From the NCBI RefSeq assembly GCF_040361435.1, contig NZ_APNL01000012.1, positions 1 through 64,000 on the forward strand: a stretch of 64,000 nt of DNA. Reading direction: 5' to 3'. Shown here piece by piece: positions 1 to 7,764 of the stretch. The notes under the pieces are model-generated. The model worked only from the letters and a program-made list of their open reading frames with translations. It did no database searches and had not been told where the DNA came from. Within the stretch, counting starts at the first letter, position 1. Every line of letters begins with the position of its first letter. The DNA is from Salinisphaera sp002433465. Its GTDB lineage: Bacteria > Pseudomonadota > Gammaproteobacteria > Nevskiales > Salinisphaeraceae. The position numbers and the translations under genes are program-made.

Positions 1-983
1 GGCTCGAGATCGAGCGGATGCAGATAGGACAGTAGCGCGCCGAGCCAGCGTTCCAGGCGGTCGGCCGCGTCCATGATGTCGGCGCCGGTTTCCTCGATCT
101 CGTCGGCCGTGGCCTGGCGATCCAGCATCTGCGCGTTGGCACGAATACCGGCCAGCGGGTTGCGGATATTGTGGGCGATAACGGGTACGAGCGCGCCGAG
201 CGCCGCTTCGCGCTCGCGCTCGACCAGCGCCTGGCGCTTGTGGTCGAGCTCGGCCGCCATGGCATTGAGCGTGTCGGCCAGATGCCGAACCTCGGCCACC
301 CCCTGTGGACGCAGCCGATAATCCAGCCGCCCCTGGGCAATTTCGCCGGTGCCCGCCACCAGCCGTTCGAGCGGACGCAGGAATTCACGCACGAACCGGC
401 GGTTGAGCCAGAGCGCGAGCGCAATACCGAACAGCAGCGGCAGCCAGGCCAGCCATGGGGCCATGCGGTTCCACAAGCCCATGCGCTCGGCCAGGGCATC
501 GCGGCGCGCTGCGACCTGCTGCGTAAGGCGGCTGTAAGCGCTTTCGAAATCGCCGGTCTGCCAGGTATCGAAGGCGGACTGGTTCGCGTCGCTGTCCGGG
601 GTGGTGACCACCCGATTCATGGCGGCAAGAATGAGGCCGTAGGCGGCTTCCATACGGGCGATGCTGGCCTGTTCTGCCGGGGTATCTGCGACCTGGCGCA
701 TCCGGTAGAAATGCTCGTCGATGCGATACAGCCGTTGCCAGTAGTCGTCGCTCGGCCCCTCGCTTGCATAGGCGTCGACCGTCTTGATCTGACGATACAG
801 GTCGCCGCGTACCGCCTGGGCTTCGATCAGCAGCTCGTTGGAGCGCAGCGAGCGCTGATAGCCCGCCTGCCAGAAGCTCGCCCATAGCGCGCCAAAACCC
901 GCGGCCGCCATCAATACCAGCAGCAGCGCGAGTTGATAGCGCTGGATCAGGCGCTTGAGCGAATCGGCAGGACGCAGAATCAT
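1..983 (-). CDS. Sensor histidine kinase, NtrB/ZraS-like (C-terminus off the window)
   Basis: Membrane sensor kinase read leftward; only the first 327 codons are present. The start is the ATG at 983, just before an N-terminal membrane segment (about residues 15-37). A periplasmic helical region follows, then a second membrane segment near residues 185-205, a HAMP linker, and a HisKA dimerisation helix with the H-box AHNIRNPLAGI near the left edge. The catalytic ATPase domain must lie outside the window. The H-box form is that of kinases paired with sigma-54-dependent response regulators (NtrB, ZraS). It is divergent from pqqA, and the shared intergenic region holds a GGCCA array and a sigma-54-type promoter. 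A partner regulator may follow at lower coordinates; that is inference. Confidence 0.85.
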   Translation of the reverse strand, partial: MILRPADSLKRLIQRYQLALLLVLMAAAGFGALWASFWQAGYQRSLRSNELLIEAQAVRGDLYRQIKTVDAYASEGPSDDYWQRLYRIDEHFYRMRQVADTPAEQASIARMEAAYGLILAAMNRVVTTPDSDANQSAFDTWQTGDFESAYSRLTQQVAARRDALAERMGLWNRMAPWLAWLPLLFGIALALWLNRRFVREFLRPLERLVAGTGEIAQGRLDYRLRPQGVAEVRHLADTLNAMAAELDHKRQALVEREREAALGALVPVIAHNIRNPLAGIRANAQMLDRQATADEIEETGADIMDAADRLERWLGALLSYLHPLDLE

Positions 984-1054
984 TGCGCGAGTCTAGCCGT
1001 CGCGGGCGTATCCCCGAAATGCCCGAGGCACCACGCCCTGCATGGCCGGCGTGG

Positions 1055-1113
1055 CGGCCAGTATTGGCCATCCCGAGTGGCCAATACTGGCCATTCTGGC
1101 CAACGATCGGCCA
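1055..1113. promoter_or_regulatory. Array of six YGGCCA sites, including a perfect 15-bp inverted repeat
   Basis: YGGCCA hexamers begin at 1055, 1065, 1078, 1088, 1097 and 1108, with intervals of 10, 13, 10, 9 and 11 bp, close to one helical turn. The core is a perfect hyphenated palindrome: GGCCAGTATTGGCCA at 1056-1070 and its exact reverse complement at 1078-1092, with a 7-bp spacer. It lies about 80-135 bp upstream of the sigma-54-type promoter of pqqA, a usual place for an enhancer. The protein that binds is unknown. Confidence 0.6.
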
Positions 1114-1190
1114 CCGCCGACGCGCTGCCGTGGCGGTTGAAAAAGGCTTTGGGGCACAAGTGCTTGACGGACCAACCCACGCTTCGTGGC

Positions 1191-1206
1191 TGGCATGGTC
1201 GATGCA
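1191..1206 (+). promoter_or_regulatory. Sigma-54 (-24/-12) promoter of pqqA
   Basis: TGGCATGGTCGATGCA matches the RpoN consensus TGGCACG-N4-TTGCA, with GG and GC at the correct 10-nt separation. Transcription would start near 1217, leaving a leader of about 33 nt to the pqqA ATG. A good AAGGAG ribosome-binding site lies at 1238-1243. Confidence 0.65.
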
Positions 1207-1249
1207 TCGATCACGGTTGCCAGTTACCGATAAAACCAAGGAGATCGGA

Positions 1250-1327
1250 ATGAAACAGTGGACGACCCCGAAGGCCCACGACCTGCGTCTGGGCTTCGAA
1301 ATCACGATGTACGTGAACAACCGCTAA
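1250..1327 (+). CDS. pqqA: PQQ precursor peptide PqqA
   Basis: A 25-residue ribosomal peptide that is the substrate for PQQ synthesis. It carries the invariant Glu17 and Tyr21 (EITMY), which PqqE cross-links and from which the cofactor is built. Length and the N-terminal MKQWTTP resemble known PqqA peptides of about 22-29 residues. The start is set by AAGGAG six bases upstream. A sigma-54-type promoter precedes it, and a strong hairpin with a T-run follows, before pqqE. This could let the peptide be made in excess over the enzyme. Confidence 0.93.
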   Translation: MKQWTTPKAHDLRLGFEITMYVNNR

Positions 1328-1345
1328 CCGGTTATCGCGTACGGC

Positions 1346-1373
1346 AAGGGGGCTTCGCGGCCCCCTTTCTTTT
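1346..1373 (+). terminator. Hairpin terminator/attenuator between pqqA and pqqE
   Basis: An 8-bp stem (AAGGGGGC with GCCCCCTT, loop TTCGCG) is followed by TCTTTT. It lies 18 nt after the pqqA stop codon and ends before the pqqE start. It would cause partial termination, favouring pqqA transcript over pqqE. Confidence 0.7.
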
Positions 1374-1389
1374 GCGCACCGAGTCCCCC

Positions 1390-2568
1390 ATGAGCGCGAC
1401 GCCCCCCACGCTGCCTAGCCGCCACGATGGCGAAACACCGGCCCGCCCGCTGTGGCTGCTGGCCGAGCTCACCTATGCCTGCCCGCTGCAGTGTCCCTAC
1501 TGCAGTAATCCGACCGAAATGGCGCAGATCGGGCATGAAATCTCGACCGAGGACTGGAAGAAGGTGCTGCGCCAGGCGCGCCAGATGGGCGCCGCCCAGC
1601 TCGGGCTATCCGGCGGCGAACCGCTGGTACGCAAGGATCTTGAGGAAATCGTCGCCGAAGCCCGCCAGCTGGGCTACTACAGCAACCTCATTACCTCGGG
1701 CATCGGCATGGACGACGCCCGCGTCGAACGCCTCGCCGAAGCCGGGCTGGATCATATCCAGATCAGCTTTCAGGCCAGCAACGCCGAGCTGAACAACTTT
1801 CTCGGCGGCAGCGACAGCTTCGAGAAAAAAAAGGACATGGCCCGGGCGATCAAACGCCACGGCTATCCGATGGTGCTCAATATCGTGCTGCACCGAAAGA
1901 ACATCGACGATATCGAAGAAATCATCGCCATGGCCGAAGCGCTCGACGCCGACTATGTAGAACTGGCCAACACCCAGTACTACGGCTGGGCCTGGCACAA
2001 CCGCGACGCGCTCATGCCCACCCGGGAACAGCTCGCCCACGCCGAACGCGTGACGACTGCATACCGCGAGCGTGGCGGCGCGATGAAGCTGTATTTCGTG
2101 GTGCCCGATTATTACGAAGATCGCCCCAAGGCCTGCATGAGCGGCTGGGGCGATATCTTCCTCACCATCGCCCCGGACGGCGTGGCCCTGCCCTGCCATG
2201 CCGCGCGCCAGCTACCCGGCCTGGAATTCCCGAACGTGGTCGATCACGACATCGACTGGATCTGGGGCGAATCCCCCGCCTTCAATCATTTCCGCGGCTA
2301 CGACTGGATGAAGGAACCCTGTCGCAGCTGCTCGGAAAAAACCAAGGACTTCGGCGGCTGCCGCTGCCAGGCCTATATGCTCACCGGCGACATGTATGCC
2401 ACCGACCCGGTGTGTGCGAAATCGCCCCAGCATCATCTCGTGACCGACGCCGTCGAGCGCGCGAACGCACAGCCTGTCGAAGCGCCCACCGCCCAGCCGA
2501 TCGTGTTTCGCAATCCGAAGAATTCCAAGCGGCTGCACGGGTCACGGCTGGCACGCGAGGGGCCGTAA
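1390..2568 (+). CDS. pqqE: PqqA peptide cyclase PqqE (radical SAM)
   Basis: Radical SAM enzyme, 392 aa, that forms the Glu-Tyr carbon-carbon bond in PqqA with help from the chaperone PqqD. The SAM cluster motif CX3CX2C is at C31, C35 and C38. A C-terminal SPASM-type Cys-rich region (PCRSCSEKTKDFGGCRCQA, then DPVCAKS) should hold the auxiliary clusters. The ATG at 1390 gives the normal family length; upstream in-frame codons lie in the pqqA terminator. It is the second gene after pqqA. The other pqq genes read towards it from the right. Confidence 0.95.
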   Translation: MSATPPTLPSRHDGETPARPLWLLAELTYACPLQCPYCSNPTEMAQIGHEISTEDWKKVLRQARQMGAAQLGLSGGEPLVRKDLEEIVAEARQLGYYSNLITSGIGMDDARVERLAEAGLDHIQISFQASNAELNNFLGGSDSFEKKKDMARAIKRHGYPMVLNIVLHRKNIDDIEEIIAMAEALDADYVELANTQYYGWAWHNRDALMPTREQLAHAERVTTAYRERGGAMKLYFVVPDYYEDRPKACMSGWGDIFLTIAPDGVALPCHAARQLPGLEFPNVVDHDIDWIWGESPAFNHFRGYDWMKEPCRSCSEKTKDFGGCRCQAYMLTGDMYATDPVCAKSPQHHLVTDAVERANAQPVEAPTAQPIVFRNPKNSKRLHGSRLAREGP

Positions 2569-2625
2569 ACTGCTAGGCGCGAATCAAACCGCTGCCGCCG
2601 AACGCGCCGAGTAGGGTTTTCCCGA

Positions 2626-2928
2626 TCAGTCGATATCCAGATCATCGAAATGCCGCAATGGCTCCATGCGCTGATGAAGCACGCGGATAACGAATATGTC
2701 GTGCGCACGGGCACGATAGAAAATAACGTGGTGACGGTGATCGTGACGAAGAAGCCCCTCGGCGATATCGGGACACTCGCGCCCCATATCAGGCGTTTCA
2801 GCCAGCAGCCGCATGATCTGATCCAGATGCCGGGTATAGGCATCGGCCTGATCGACGCCGAAGTTCAGCAGGGTGTATTCGTAGATCGTTGCAAAGTCTT
2901 CAGCCGCAAGGGTCGACAGCCTATACAT
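2626..2928 (-). CDS. parE: ParE/RelE-family toxin
   Basis: 100-aa protein of the plasmid-stabilisation ParE/RelE fold. It has the typical N-terminal YRLSTLAAEDFATIYEYT helix region and a C-terminal VIFYRARAHDIFVIRVLHQRMEP strand-helix. ParE toxins inhibit DNA gyrase. It is read leftward and overlaps the antitoxin gene upstream by 8 bp, the usual coupled layout. The pair sits between the two convergent halves of the pqq locus. The family call rests on pattern only, so RelE-like RNase activity is not excluded. Confidence 0.88.
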   Translation of the reverse strand: MYRLSTLAAEDFATIYEYTLLNFGVDQADAYTRHLDQIMRLLAETPDMGRECPDIAEGLLRHDHRHHVIFYRARAHDIFVIRVLHQRMEPLRHFDDLDID

Positions 2929-3163
2929 CGTGGCGATGCTTCACCCGGACGGCGATATCTCGTAGCGATTCGTCGCTCTCGCCGCTGCGTTCTCCGGCTT
3001 CTACAGCCGCCCGGAGTGCGGCGGTCGCCTGTTCCTGGCGTTCGAGCAACCGTAATGCGGAGCGTACGACTTCGCTGGTTGAGCCATAGCGGCCCGAGGC
3101 AACCAATTTGCCCACGAACTCGTCCATTTGAGAACCGATGGTGATACTGGTCGTCCTGCCCAT
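2921..3163 (-). CDS. parD: ParD-family antitoxin
   Basis: 80-aa antitoxin with an N-terminal ribbon-helix-helix DNA-binding domain (SITIGSQMDEFVGKLVASGR, then STSEVVRSALRLLE) and a charged C-terminal tail that would wrap the toxin. It precedes parE and overlaps it by 8 bp. Such antitoxins repress their own promoter; a TGTG-N9-CACA dyad lies 16 bp upstream at 3179-3195. Confidence 0.9.
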   Translation of the reverse strand: MGRTTSITIGSQMDEFVGKLVASGRYGSTSEVVRSALRLLERQEQATAALRAAVEAGERSGESDESLRDIAVRVKHRHDV

Positions 3164-3178
3164 GCAATGATACCGCTG

Positions 3179-3195
3179 TGTGATTTATTAACACA
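3179..3195. promoter_or_regulatory. Candidate ParD operator/promoter
   Basis: TGTGATTTATTAACACA is an AT-rich dyad (TGTG/CACA arms) immediately upstream of parD. It stands out from the GC-rich surroundings and overlaps plausible -10 sequence (TATATT on the minus strand nearby). Autoregulation by a ribbon-helix-helix antitoxin is the family norm. Confidence 0.4.
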
Positions 3196-3464
3196 ATATA
3201 GCAAAGCCGACCAATTCCGGAATGCTTGATTATCCGCTTGAAGAAAACCGGGAACTCGGTCAAACCCCGTCGTTCTATTCCACACAGGTAAGCGCGATAA
3301 ACGTTGGTTTGTCGGCCCTACATCAACTGCCTCCGACACAGTCGCAAAATGGCGTCGAGACGGCAACGAACGTCGGGCCCACAACCCCGGGGGGGGGAAG
3401 TCCCAGGCGCGCAGCGTCGTCTTCGTAATAGCCAGACTGCGCTGCCCAAGCTATCGCACTCGGC
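3196..3464. other. Non-coding gap between parD and pqqD
   Basis: No supported gene. It contains a run of nine G (3389-3397) directly after CCCC, which could slip during replication or sequencing. No terminator with a T-run was found after pqqD. Confidence 0.5.
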
Positions 3465-3749
3465 TCAAGCCAATATGACCCAGCCGTGCGAGGCGGCAAG
3501 CTTCAAGAAATCATGCACATCCGCCGTAACCTCTGCCCCGTCGAACGCCGCCGAGAGATCGGTGCAGATCGCCTGCACGGACCGCTGGCCATCGCAGCGC
3601 TGCAGGATTTCGGCGGCGCTGTCGTTGAGGGTGATCATGCCTTCCGGGTAGAGCAGGACGTGGCAGTCCTGGGCCGGTTCGAACTGCAGGCGGTGGCCAC
3701 GGGTGATCTGTGGCACGGCGCTATCGGAGATGGGGCGGTCGGCGCTCAT
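3465..3749 (-). CDS. pqqD: PqqA-binding chaperone PqqD
   Basis: 94-aa peptide-recognition protein that delivers PqqA to PqqE. The family signature is visible: EGMITLNDSAAEILQRCDG, then a winged-helix-like segment ending in HGWVIL. The start is the ATG that overlaps the pqqC stop as ATGA (3746-3749). A longer reading into pqqC is possible but not needed. It is the third gene of the leftward pqqB-C-D operon, so it is separated from its partner pqqE by the ParDE pair and lies on the opposite strand. Confidence 0.92.
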   Translation of the reverse strand: MSADRPISDSAVPQITRGHRLQFEPAQDCHVLLYPEGMITLNDSAAEILQRCDGQRSVQAICTDLSAAFDGAEVTADVHDFLKLAASHGWVILA

Positions 3750-4492
3750 GTCTGCGGCTCCGGGCAGCTGTAATACGGCGGCCGGTCTTCGACATACGCC
3801 ATCCACATCGCATCGAGCATGCTCCAGAGCACGTCGAGCTTGAACTGCAGAATCGATAGCGCGTGTTCCTGCTCGGCGCGGGTGGTGAAATGGTCGAGCG
3901 TGACCCGCAGGCCGTGTTCGACATCGCGCCGTGCTTCCGACAGGCGCTTGCGGAAATAGCTCAGCCCGGTGTCGTCGATCCAGGGATAGTGATCGGGCCA
4001 GCCGGTCAGGCGCTGCTGATGGATTTCCGGGGCGAACAGCTCGGTGAGCGACGAGCAGGCGGCTTCCTGCCAGGTCGCACGCCGGGCGAAGTTCACATAG
4101 GCATCGACGGCGAAACGCACGCCGGGCAGCAAGTCGGTGAGGTTGGCGACACGGCCGCGATCCAGGCCGGTGGCTTCGGCCAGCATCAGCCAGGCTTCGA
4201 TGCCGCCGGTTTCGCCCGGCGCGCCGTCGTGGTCGAGGATGCGCTGGACCCAGAGCTGGCGTGCGGCCGGGTCCGGACAGTTGGCGAGCACGTTGGCATC
4301 CTTGATGGGGATACAGACCTGATAGTAGTAGCGGTTGAGCACCCAGCCGCGGATCTGATCCGGCGTGCAGCGGCCTTCGTGCATCATCCGGTGATAGGGA
4401 TGATGGATGTGATAGCGCGCGCCCATCGCTCGCAGGCGGGCTTCGAATTCGTCACGCGACCAGGGCTTTTGTCCGTCGTTGGCAACGCTCAT
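3746..4492 (-). CDS. pqqC: Pyrroloquinoline-quinone synthase PqqC
   Basis: 248-aa cofactor-free oxidase for the last step of PQQ synthesis, ring closure and oxidation of AHQQ. It has the all-helical PqqC/TenA-like fold. Recognisable segments are RYHIHHPYHRMMHEG near the N-terminus, NRYYYQVCIPIKDA, RILDHDG, and SSLTELFAPEIHQQR. It overlaps pqqB by 4 bp upstream and pqqD by 4 bp downstream, so the three are translationally coupled. Confidence 0.95.
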   Translation of the reverse strand: MSVANDGQKPWSRDEFEARLRAMGARYHIHHPYHRMMHEGRCTPDQIRGWVLNRYYYQVCIPIKDANVLANCPDPAARQLWVQRILDHDGAPGETGGIEAWLMLAEATGLDRGRVANLTDLLPGVRFAVDAYVNFARRATWQEAACSSLTELFAPEIHQQRLTGWPDHYPWIDDTGLSYFRKRLSEARRDVEHGLRVTLDHFTTRAEQEHALSILQFKLDVLWSMLDAMWMAYVEDRPPYYSCPEPQT

Positions 4493-5400
4493 AGCTTTAT
4501 TTCCATGCCGTCATAGGCGACTTCCACCCCGGCGTTTTCGACCGTGGCACGCTCGGGCGAGTCCGGGTCGAGGATGGGGTTGGTGTTGTTGATATGGATG
4601 AGCACCCGGCGCTTGTCGGGAAAGTTCGCCAGCCAGGCCAGCATGCCGTTTTCACCCGACTGCGGCAGATGGCCCATTGCCGCGGCGGGCTTCACGCCCA
4701 CGCCCTGGTCGATCATCTCAGTTTCGGTGAAGAAGGTGCCGTCCACGAGCAGACAATCCGATTGCCTTGCCACGGCAGCGATGGTGTCGTCCGGCGCGCC
4801 GAGCCCCGGCGCATAGAACAGCGTGCCGCCGGTGGCGTCGTCGGTGACGACCAGGCCGATGTTGTCGCCGGAGTGCGGGTCGCCCCGGTGCGGCGAATAC
4901 GGCGGCGCGGCCGAGGACAGCTCGACCGCACGAAACGACAGCCCCGGCACGCCGTCGATCGCGAATTGATCGGCCTCGGTATCGATCTCGTGCCAGTCCA
5001 CGCCGCAGTAGTGCGAGAGCACGTTGAACAGCGGCAGGCCGGTGGTGAGATCCTCGTAGACGGGACGCGTCGACCACACCGGCAGCGTGTCGCCCTCGCG
5101 CAGGATGATCAGCCCGGTGGCGTGATCGATCTGGCTGTCCATGAGCAGCACGGCGCCGATGCCGGTCCCGCGTGTTTCCGGCGCCGGGCGAAGTGCTTCG
5201 AAGTCGAGAATCTGCTGGCGCACGTCGGGCGAGGCGTTGACCAGCAGCCAGTGCTTGCCGTCCGCGCTGACGGCAATCGACGACTGGGTGCGGGCCTGGG
5301 CACGGGTGGTGCCCTCGTGCAGCTTGCGGTTGAGCCCGACATTGGTATTCCACTGCGGAAAGCCGCCGCCGGCGGCCGATCCGAGTACGCGTACATGCAT
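4489..5400 (-). CDS. pqqB: PQQ biosynthesis protein PqqB
   Basis: 303-aa metallo-beta-lactamase-fold protein, thought to oxidise the cross-linked tyrosine or assist PQQ release. Diagnostic segments are the N-terminal VLGSAAGGGFPQWN and VNASPDVRQQI, and a degenerate metal site around DSQIDHATGL in place of the canonical HxHxDH, as is normal for PqqB. First gene of the leftward pqqBCD operon. A sigma-54-type promoter lies 40 bp upstream. Confidence 0.95.
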   Translation of the reverse strand: MHVRVLGSAAGGGFPQWNTNVGLNRKLHEGTTRAQARTQSSIAVSADGKHWLLVNASPDVRQQILDFEALRPAPETRGTGIGAVLLMDSQIDHATGLIILREGDTLPVWSTRPVYEDLTTGLPLFNVLSHYCGVDWHEIDTEADQFAIDGVPGLSFRAVELSSAAPPYSPHRGDPHSGDNIGLVVTDDATGGTLFYAPGLGAPDDTIAAVARQSDCLLVDGTFFTETEMIDQGVGVKPAAAMGHLPQSGENGMLAWLANFPDKRRVLIHINNTNPILDPDSPERATVENAGVEVAYDGMEIKL

Positions 5401-5439
5401 GATTTCATCCTGCGAAGACCGGTTCGGTCGCTCAATCAG

Positions 5440-5454
5440 GCAGGAGTCATGCCA
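5440..5454 (-). promoter_or_regulatory. Sigma-54 (-24/-12) promoter of pqqBCD
   Basis: On the minus strand TGGCATGACTCCTGC fits TGGCAYG-N4-TTGC with correct -24/-12 spacing. The start of transcription would fall near 5428, about 28 nt before the pqqB ATG. Confidence 0.65.
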
Positions 5455-5493
5455 GCTGCGTTCGGGGCTATCGGGCTCTGCCCCAGACGCCGA

Positions 5494-7422
5494 TCAGCGA
5501 TTCTGCGAGGGCTCGATGCCGTGCTTCTTCATCTTGCGATAGAGGGTGTTGCGGCTTGTCTGCAGCTGCAGCGCTGCGCGGGTGACGTTCCAGCCGCTGG
5601 CTTCCAGCGTACCGATCAGGGCATCGCGTTCGGCATTGGCCAACGGGTTGGCCGGCTCGGCTACATCCGCTTGGGCAGCACGCGCCAGCACATCACCGCG
5701 TTGCGCGTGTTCGACCAGCTCATCCGGCAGGTCGGACAGGCGTACGAGCCCGTCTTCGCATAGCGCGAGCGCGGTACGCACGACGTTGCGCATCTGGCGG
5801 ATATTGCCGGGCCAGTCGTAGCGCAGCAGTGCAGCCATCGCATCCTCGGCGAGGCGAATGGCGGTGCTGCCGTCCTGCTCCGCGGCGATCACCGAACGCA
5901 GCAGGGCCTCGCGGTCGGCGCGCTGGCGTACCGACGCAAGCGTGAGCGTGATGCCGTCGAGCCGGTAGTAGAGATCGGCCCGGAAGTCGCCAGCGGCCAC
6001 GCGTTCGCCCAGATCGGCATGGGTCGCACAGACCACGTTGAGATCGAGCGCGATCGGCGTATCGCCGCCCAGCGGCACCACCTCGCGTTCTTCCAGCACG
6101 CGCAGCAGCCGTGTTTGCAGCGCCAGCGGCATATCACCGATTTCGTCGAGAAACAGCGTGCCGCCGGACGACTGCAGCAGCTTGCCGCGCATGCCCTCGC
6201 GGCTGGCGCCGGTGAACGCGCCCGGCTTGTAGCCGAACAGTTCGGCCTCGATGAGCGTTTCCGGGATGGCGGCACAGTTCACGGCCACGAACGGTGCCGT
6301 CGCGCGCGTGCTAGCCTCGTGGATGGCCCGGGCGAACACCTCCTTGCCGGTGCCCGTCTCGCCGCGCAGCATGATGGCGATGCGTCGGTCGACCACGCGC
6401 CTGGCACAGCGCACGTTTTCGGCCATGACCGGATCGGCGCCGGCCAGCTCATCCAGGCCCGGCCGACGATCGGCGGCGCGCGCCGGTATGTACAGGCCAC
6501 GCGGCACGGCACGACGCCCTTCCGGCGCGCTCAATCGTGCGAAATAACGACGCCCGCGTGCGCGCTCGTGCAATGGCCAGACCGTCTCACCCGCGTTACG
6601 GGTGGCAGCATCCAGCGCGGCACCCGCAATATCGAAGACCTGCTCGACCGACTCGCCGATCAGCGCCTGGCGCCCGTCCGCGCCCAGCTGAAGGGCGGCA
6701 TTGTCGTCGGCCGCCACGATCCGATCATCGTCGTCGATGGCGAGCAGGCCATCGTGGATCAGGCCCACGAACTCGGGCCGGCCATGAAAGCGCAGCACCC
6801 GCGAATCGCGGTGCGCGTTCAGGAACAGGTTTTTTTCGATCAGCCGTGCCGACATGCTCACCAGCGCCACGGTATGCATCTGTCCGGCACGCGTGCCCTC
6901 GCACTGCACCGACGAAGCATCGAGCACGGCGAGCAGTTCGCCGGCCGCGTTGCGAATGGGCGCGGCCGAACAACTCAGGCCGGTATGGCGTACGGCGAAA
7001 TGATCAGCACAGTGGATGACCACCGGCCGCTGCTCGACGATGCAGGTGCCGATACCGTTGGTGCCCTGGCGCCACTCGCTCCAGTTGGCGCCGTCCCATA
7101 GCCCGGCGGCCCGGAAATTCTCGCGCAGGCTGGCTTCCACCCGGTTGTAGAGGATCACGCCGTGGGCGTCGGTAATCATCAGCGCATAGCCGGCGCCGGC
7201 GATCTGAGCGGCCAGGTTGTCCATTTCGTCGCGGGCGAGACAGACGACCTCGGCCAGCTCGTCGCGATGCGCGCTGAGCTGGCTGCGCGACACCACGTCC
7301 AGCTCGATACGCGCCGGGTCGAGCCCGTAATCGCGAATGCAGCGGTTCCACGAACCCGCCACCAGATCGGCCGAGTCGCCGTGGACTGTCGCCGTCGAAG
7401 GATGCGCCGCCAGATCGACCAT
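5494..7422 (-). CDS. Sigma-54-dependent transcriptional activator, AcoR-type
   Basis: 642-aa enhancer-binding protein. An N-terminal GAF-type sensor region (about residues 65-200, with TNGIGT) is followed by an AAA+ domain. Walker A GETGTGKE is near residue 355, the sigma-54 contact loop GAFTGA near 400, and Walker B LFLDEIGD near 420. A C-terminal Fis-type helix-turn-helix reads TLEASGWNVTRAALQLQTSR. There is no phosphorylation receiver, so it probably senses a small molecule, as AcoR and MimR do. The ATG at 7422 is chosen because AGGAG lies at 7428-7432; an ATG five codons upstream lacks this. Flanking genes pqqB and aldehyde dehydrogenase both have sigma-54-type promoters, so it likely activates alcohol/aldehyde oxidation genes. 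Confidence 0.93.
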   Translation of the reverse strand: MVDLAAHPSTATVHGDSADLVAGSWNRCIRDYGLDPARIELDVVSRSQLSAHRDELAEVVCLARDEMDNLAAQIAGAGYALMITDAHGVILYNRVEASLRENFRAAGLWDGANWSEWRQGTNGIGTCIVEQRPVVIHCADHFAVRHTGLSCSAAPIRNAAGELLAVLDASSVQCEGTRAGQMHTVALVSMSARLIEKNLFLNAHRDSRVLRFHGRPEFVGLIHDGLLAIDDDDRIVAADDNAALQLGADGRQALIGESVEQVFDIAGAALDAATRNAGETVWPLHERARGRRYFARLSAPEGRRAVPRGLYIPARAADRRPGLDELAGADPVMAENVRCARRVVDRRIAIMLRGETGTGKEVFARAIHEASTRATAPFVAVNCAAIPETLIEAELFGYKPGAFTGASREGMRGKLLQSSGGTLFLDEIGDMPLALQTRLLRVLEEREVVPLGGDTPIALDLNVVCATHADLGERVAAGDFRADLYYRLDGITLTLASVRQRADREALLRSVIAAEQDGSTAIRLAEDAMAALLRYDWPGNIRQMRNVVRTALALCEDGLVRLSDLPDELVEHAQRGDVLARAAQADVAEPANPLANAERDALIGTLEASGWNVTRAALQLQTSRNTLYRKMKKHGIEPSQNR

Positions 7423-7474
7423 CGCTGCTCCTCGCACGAGCCCGCGCTTTGCACGGGTCTTTGCATTTATGTCG

Positions 7475-7534
7475 CCCGCTTGTGACGCGGGTCTGTCTTG
7501 GTTCTAGCAGGTTCGAAAAGCGCAGACAAGCGGG
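7475..7534. promoter_or_regulatory. Widely spaced 9-bp inverted repeat, candidate activator site
   Basis: CCCGCTTGT (7475-7483) and its exact complement ACAAGCGGG (7526-7534) flank 42 bp in the gap between the activator and aldehyde dehydrogenase genes. They lie about 115-175 bp upstream of the sigma-54 promoter. A weaker dyad CTGTATC/GTGACAG lies at 7566-7585. Either could be the enhancer. Confidence 0.35.
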
Positions 7535-7647
7535 TGTATCAGCCGTGGCGCAGGCTGCAACGCCGCTGTATCGAAAACGTGACAGCCGAGCCCTCACCGC
7601 GCGGCCGGCGGCTTGCGCAACCCGCTGATTTTCATGCGTCTGGCGTA

Positions 7648-7662
7648 TGGCCTGAATCTTGC
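7648..7662 (+). promoter_or_regulatory. Sigma-54 (-24/-12) promoter of the aldehyde dehydrogenase gene
   Basis: TGGCCTGAATCTTGC has TGGC and TTGC at exactly the RpoN spacing. The predicted start near 7673 leaves a leader of about 90 nt. The divergent gene encodes a sigma-54 activator, which supports the call. The rest of the 340-bp gap holds no gene. Confidence 0.65.
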
Positions 7663-7764
7663 GGTTTGGATCTGCGGTTTCGCCGTACCTACGACGAATA
7701 CGTAAAAACCGAGGCCCGCAACGCGATTGCCGGCGCGATAAAACCAATGGAGGAGAGAATCGAT

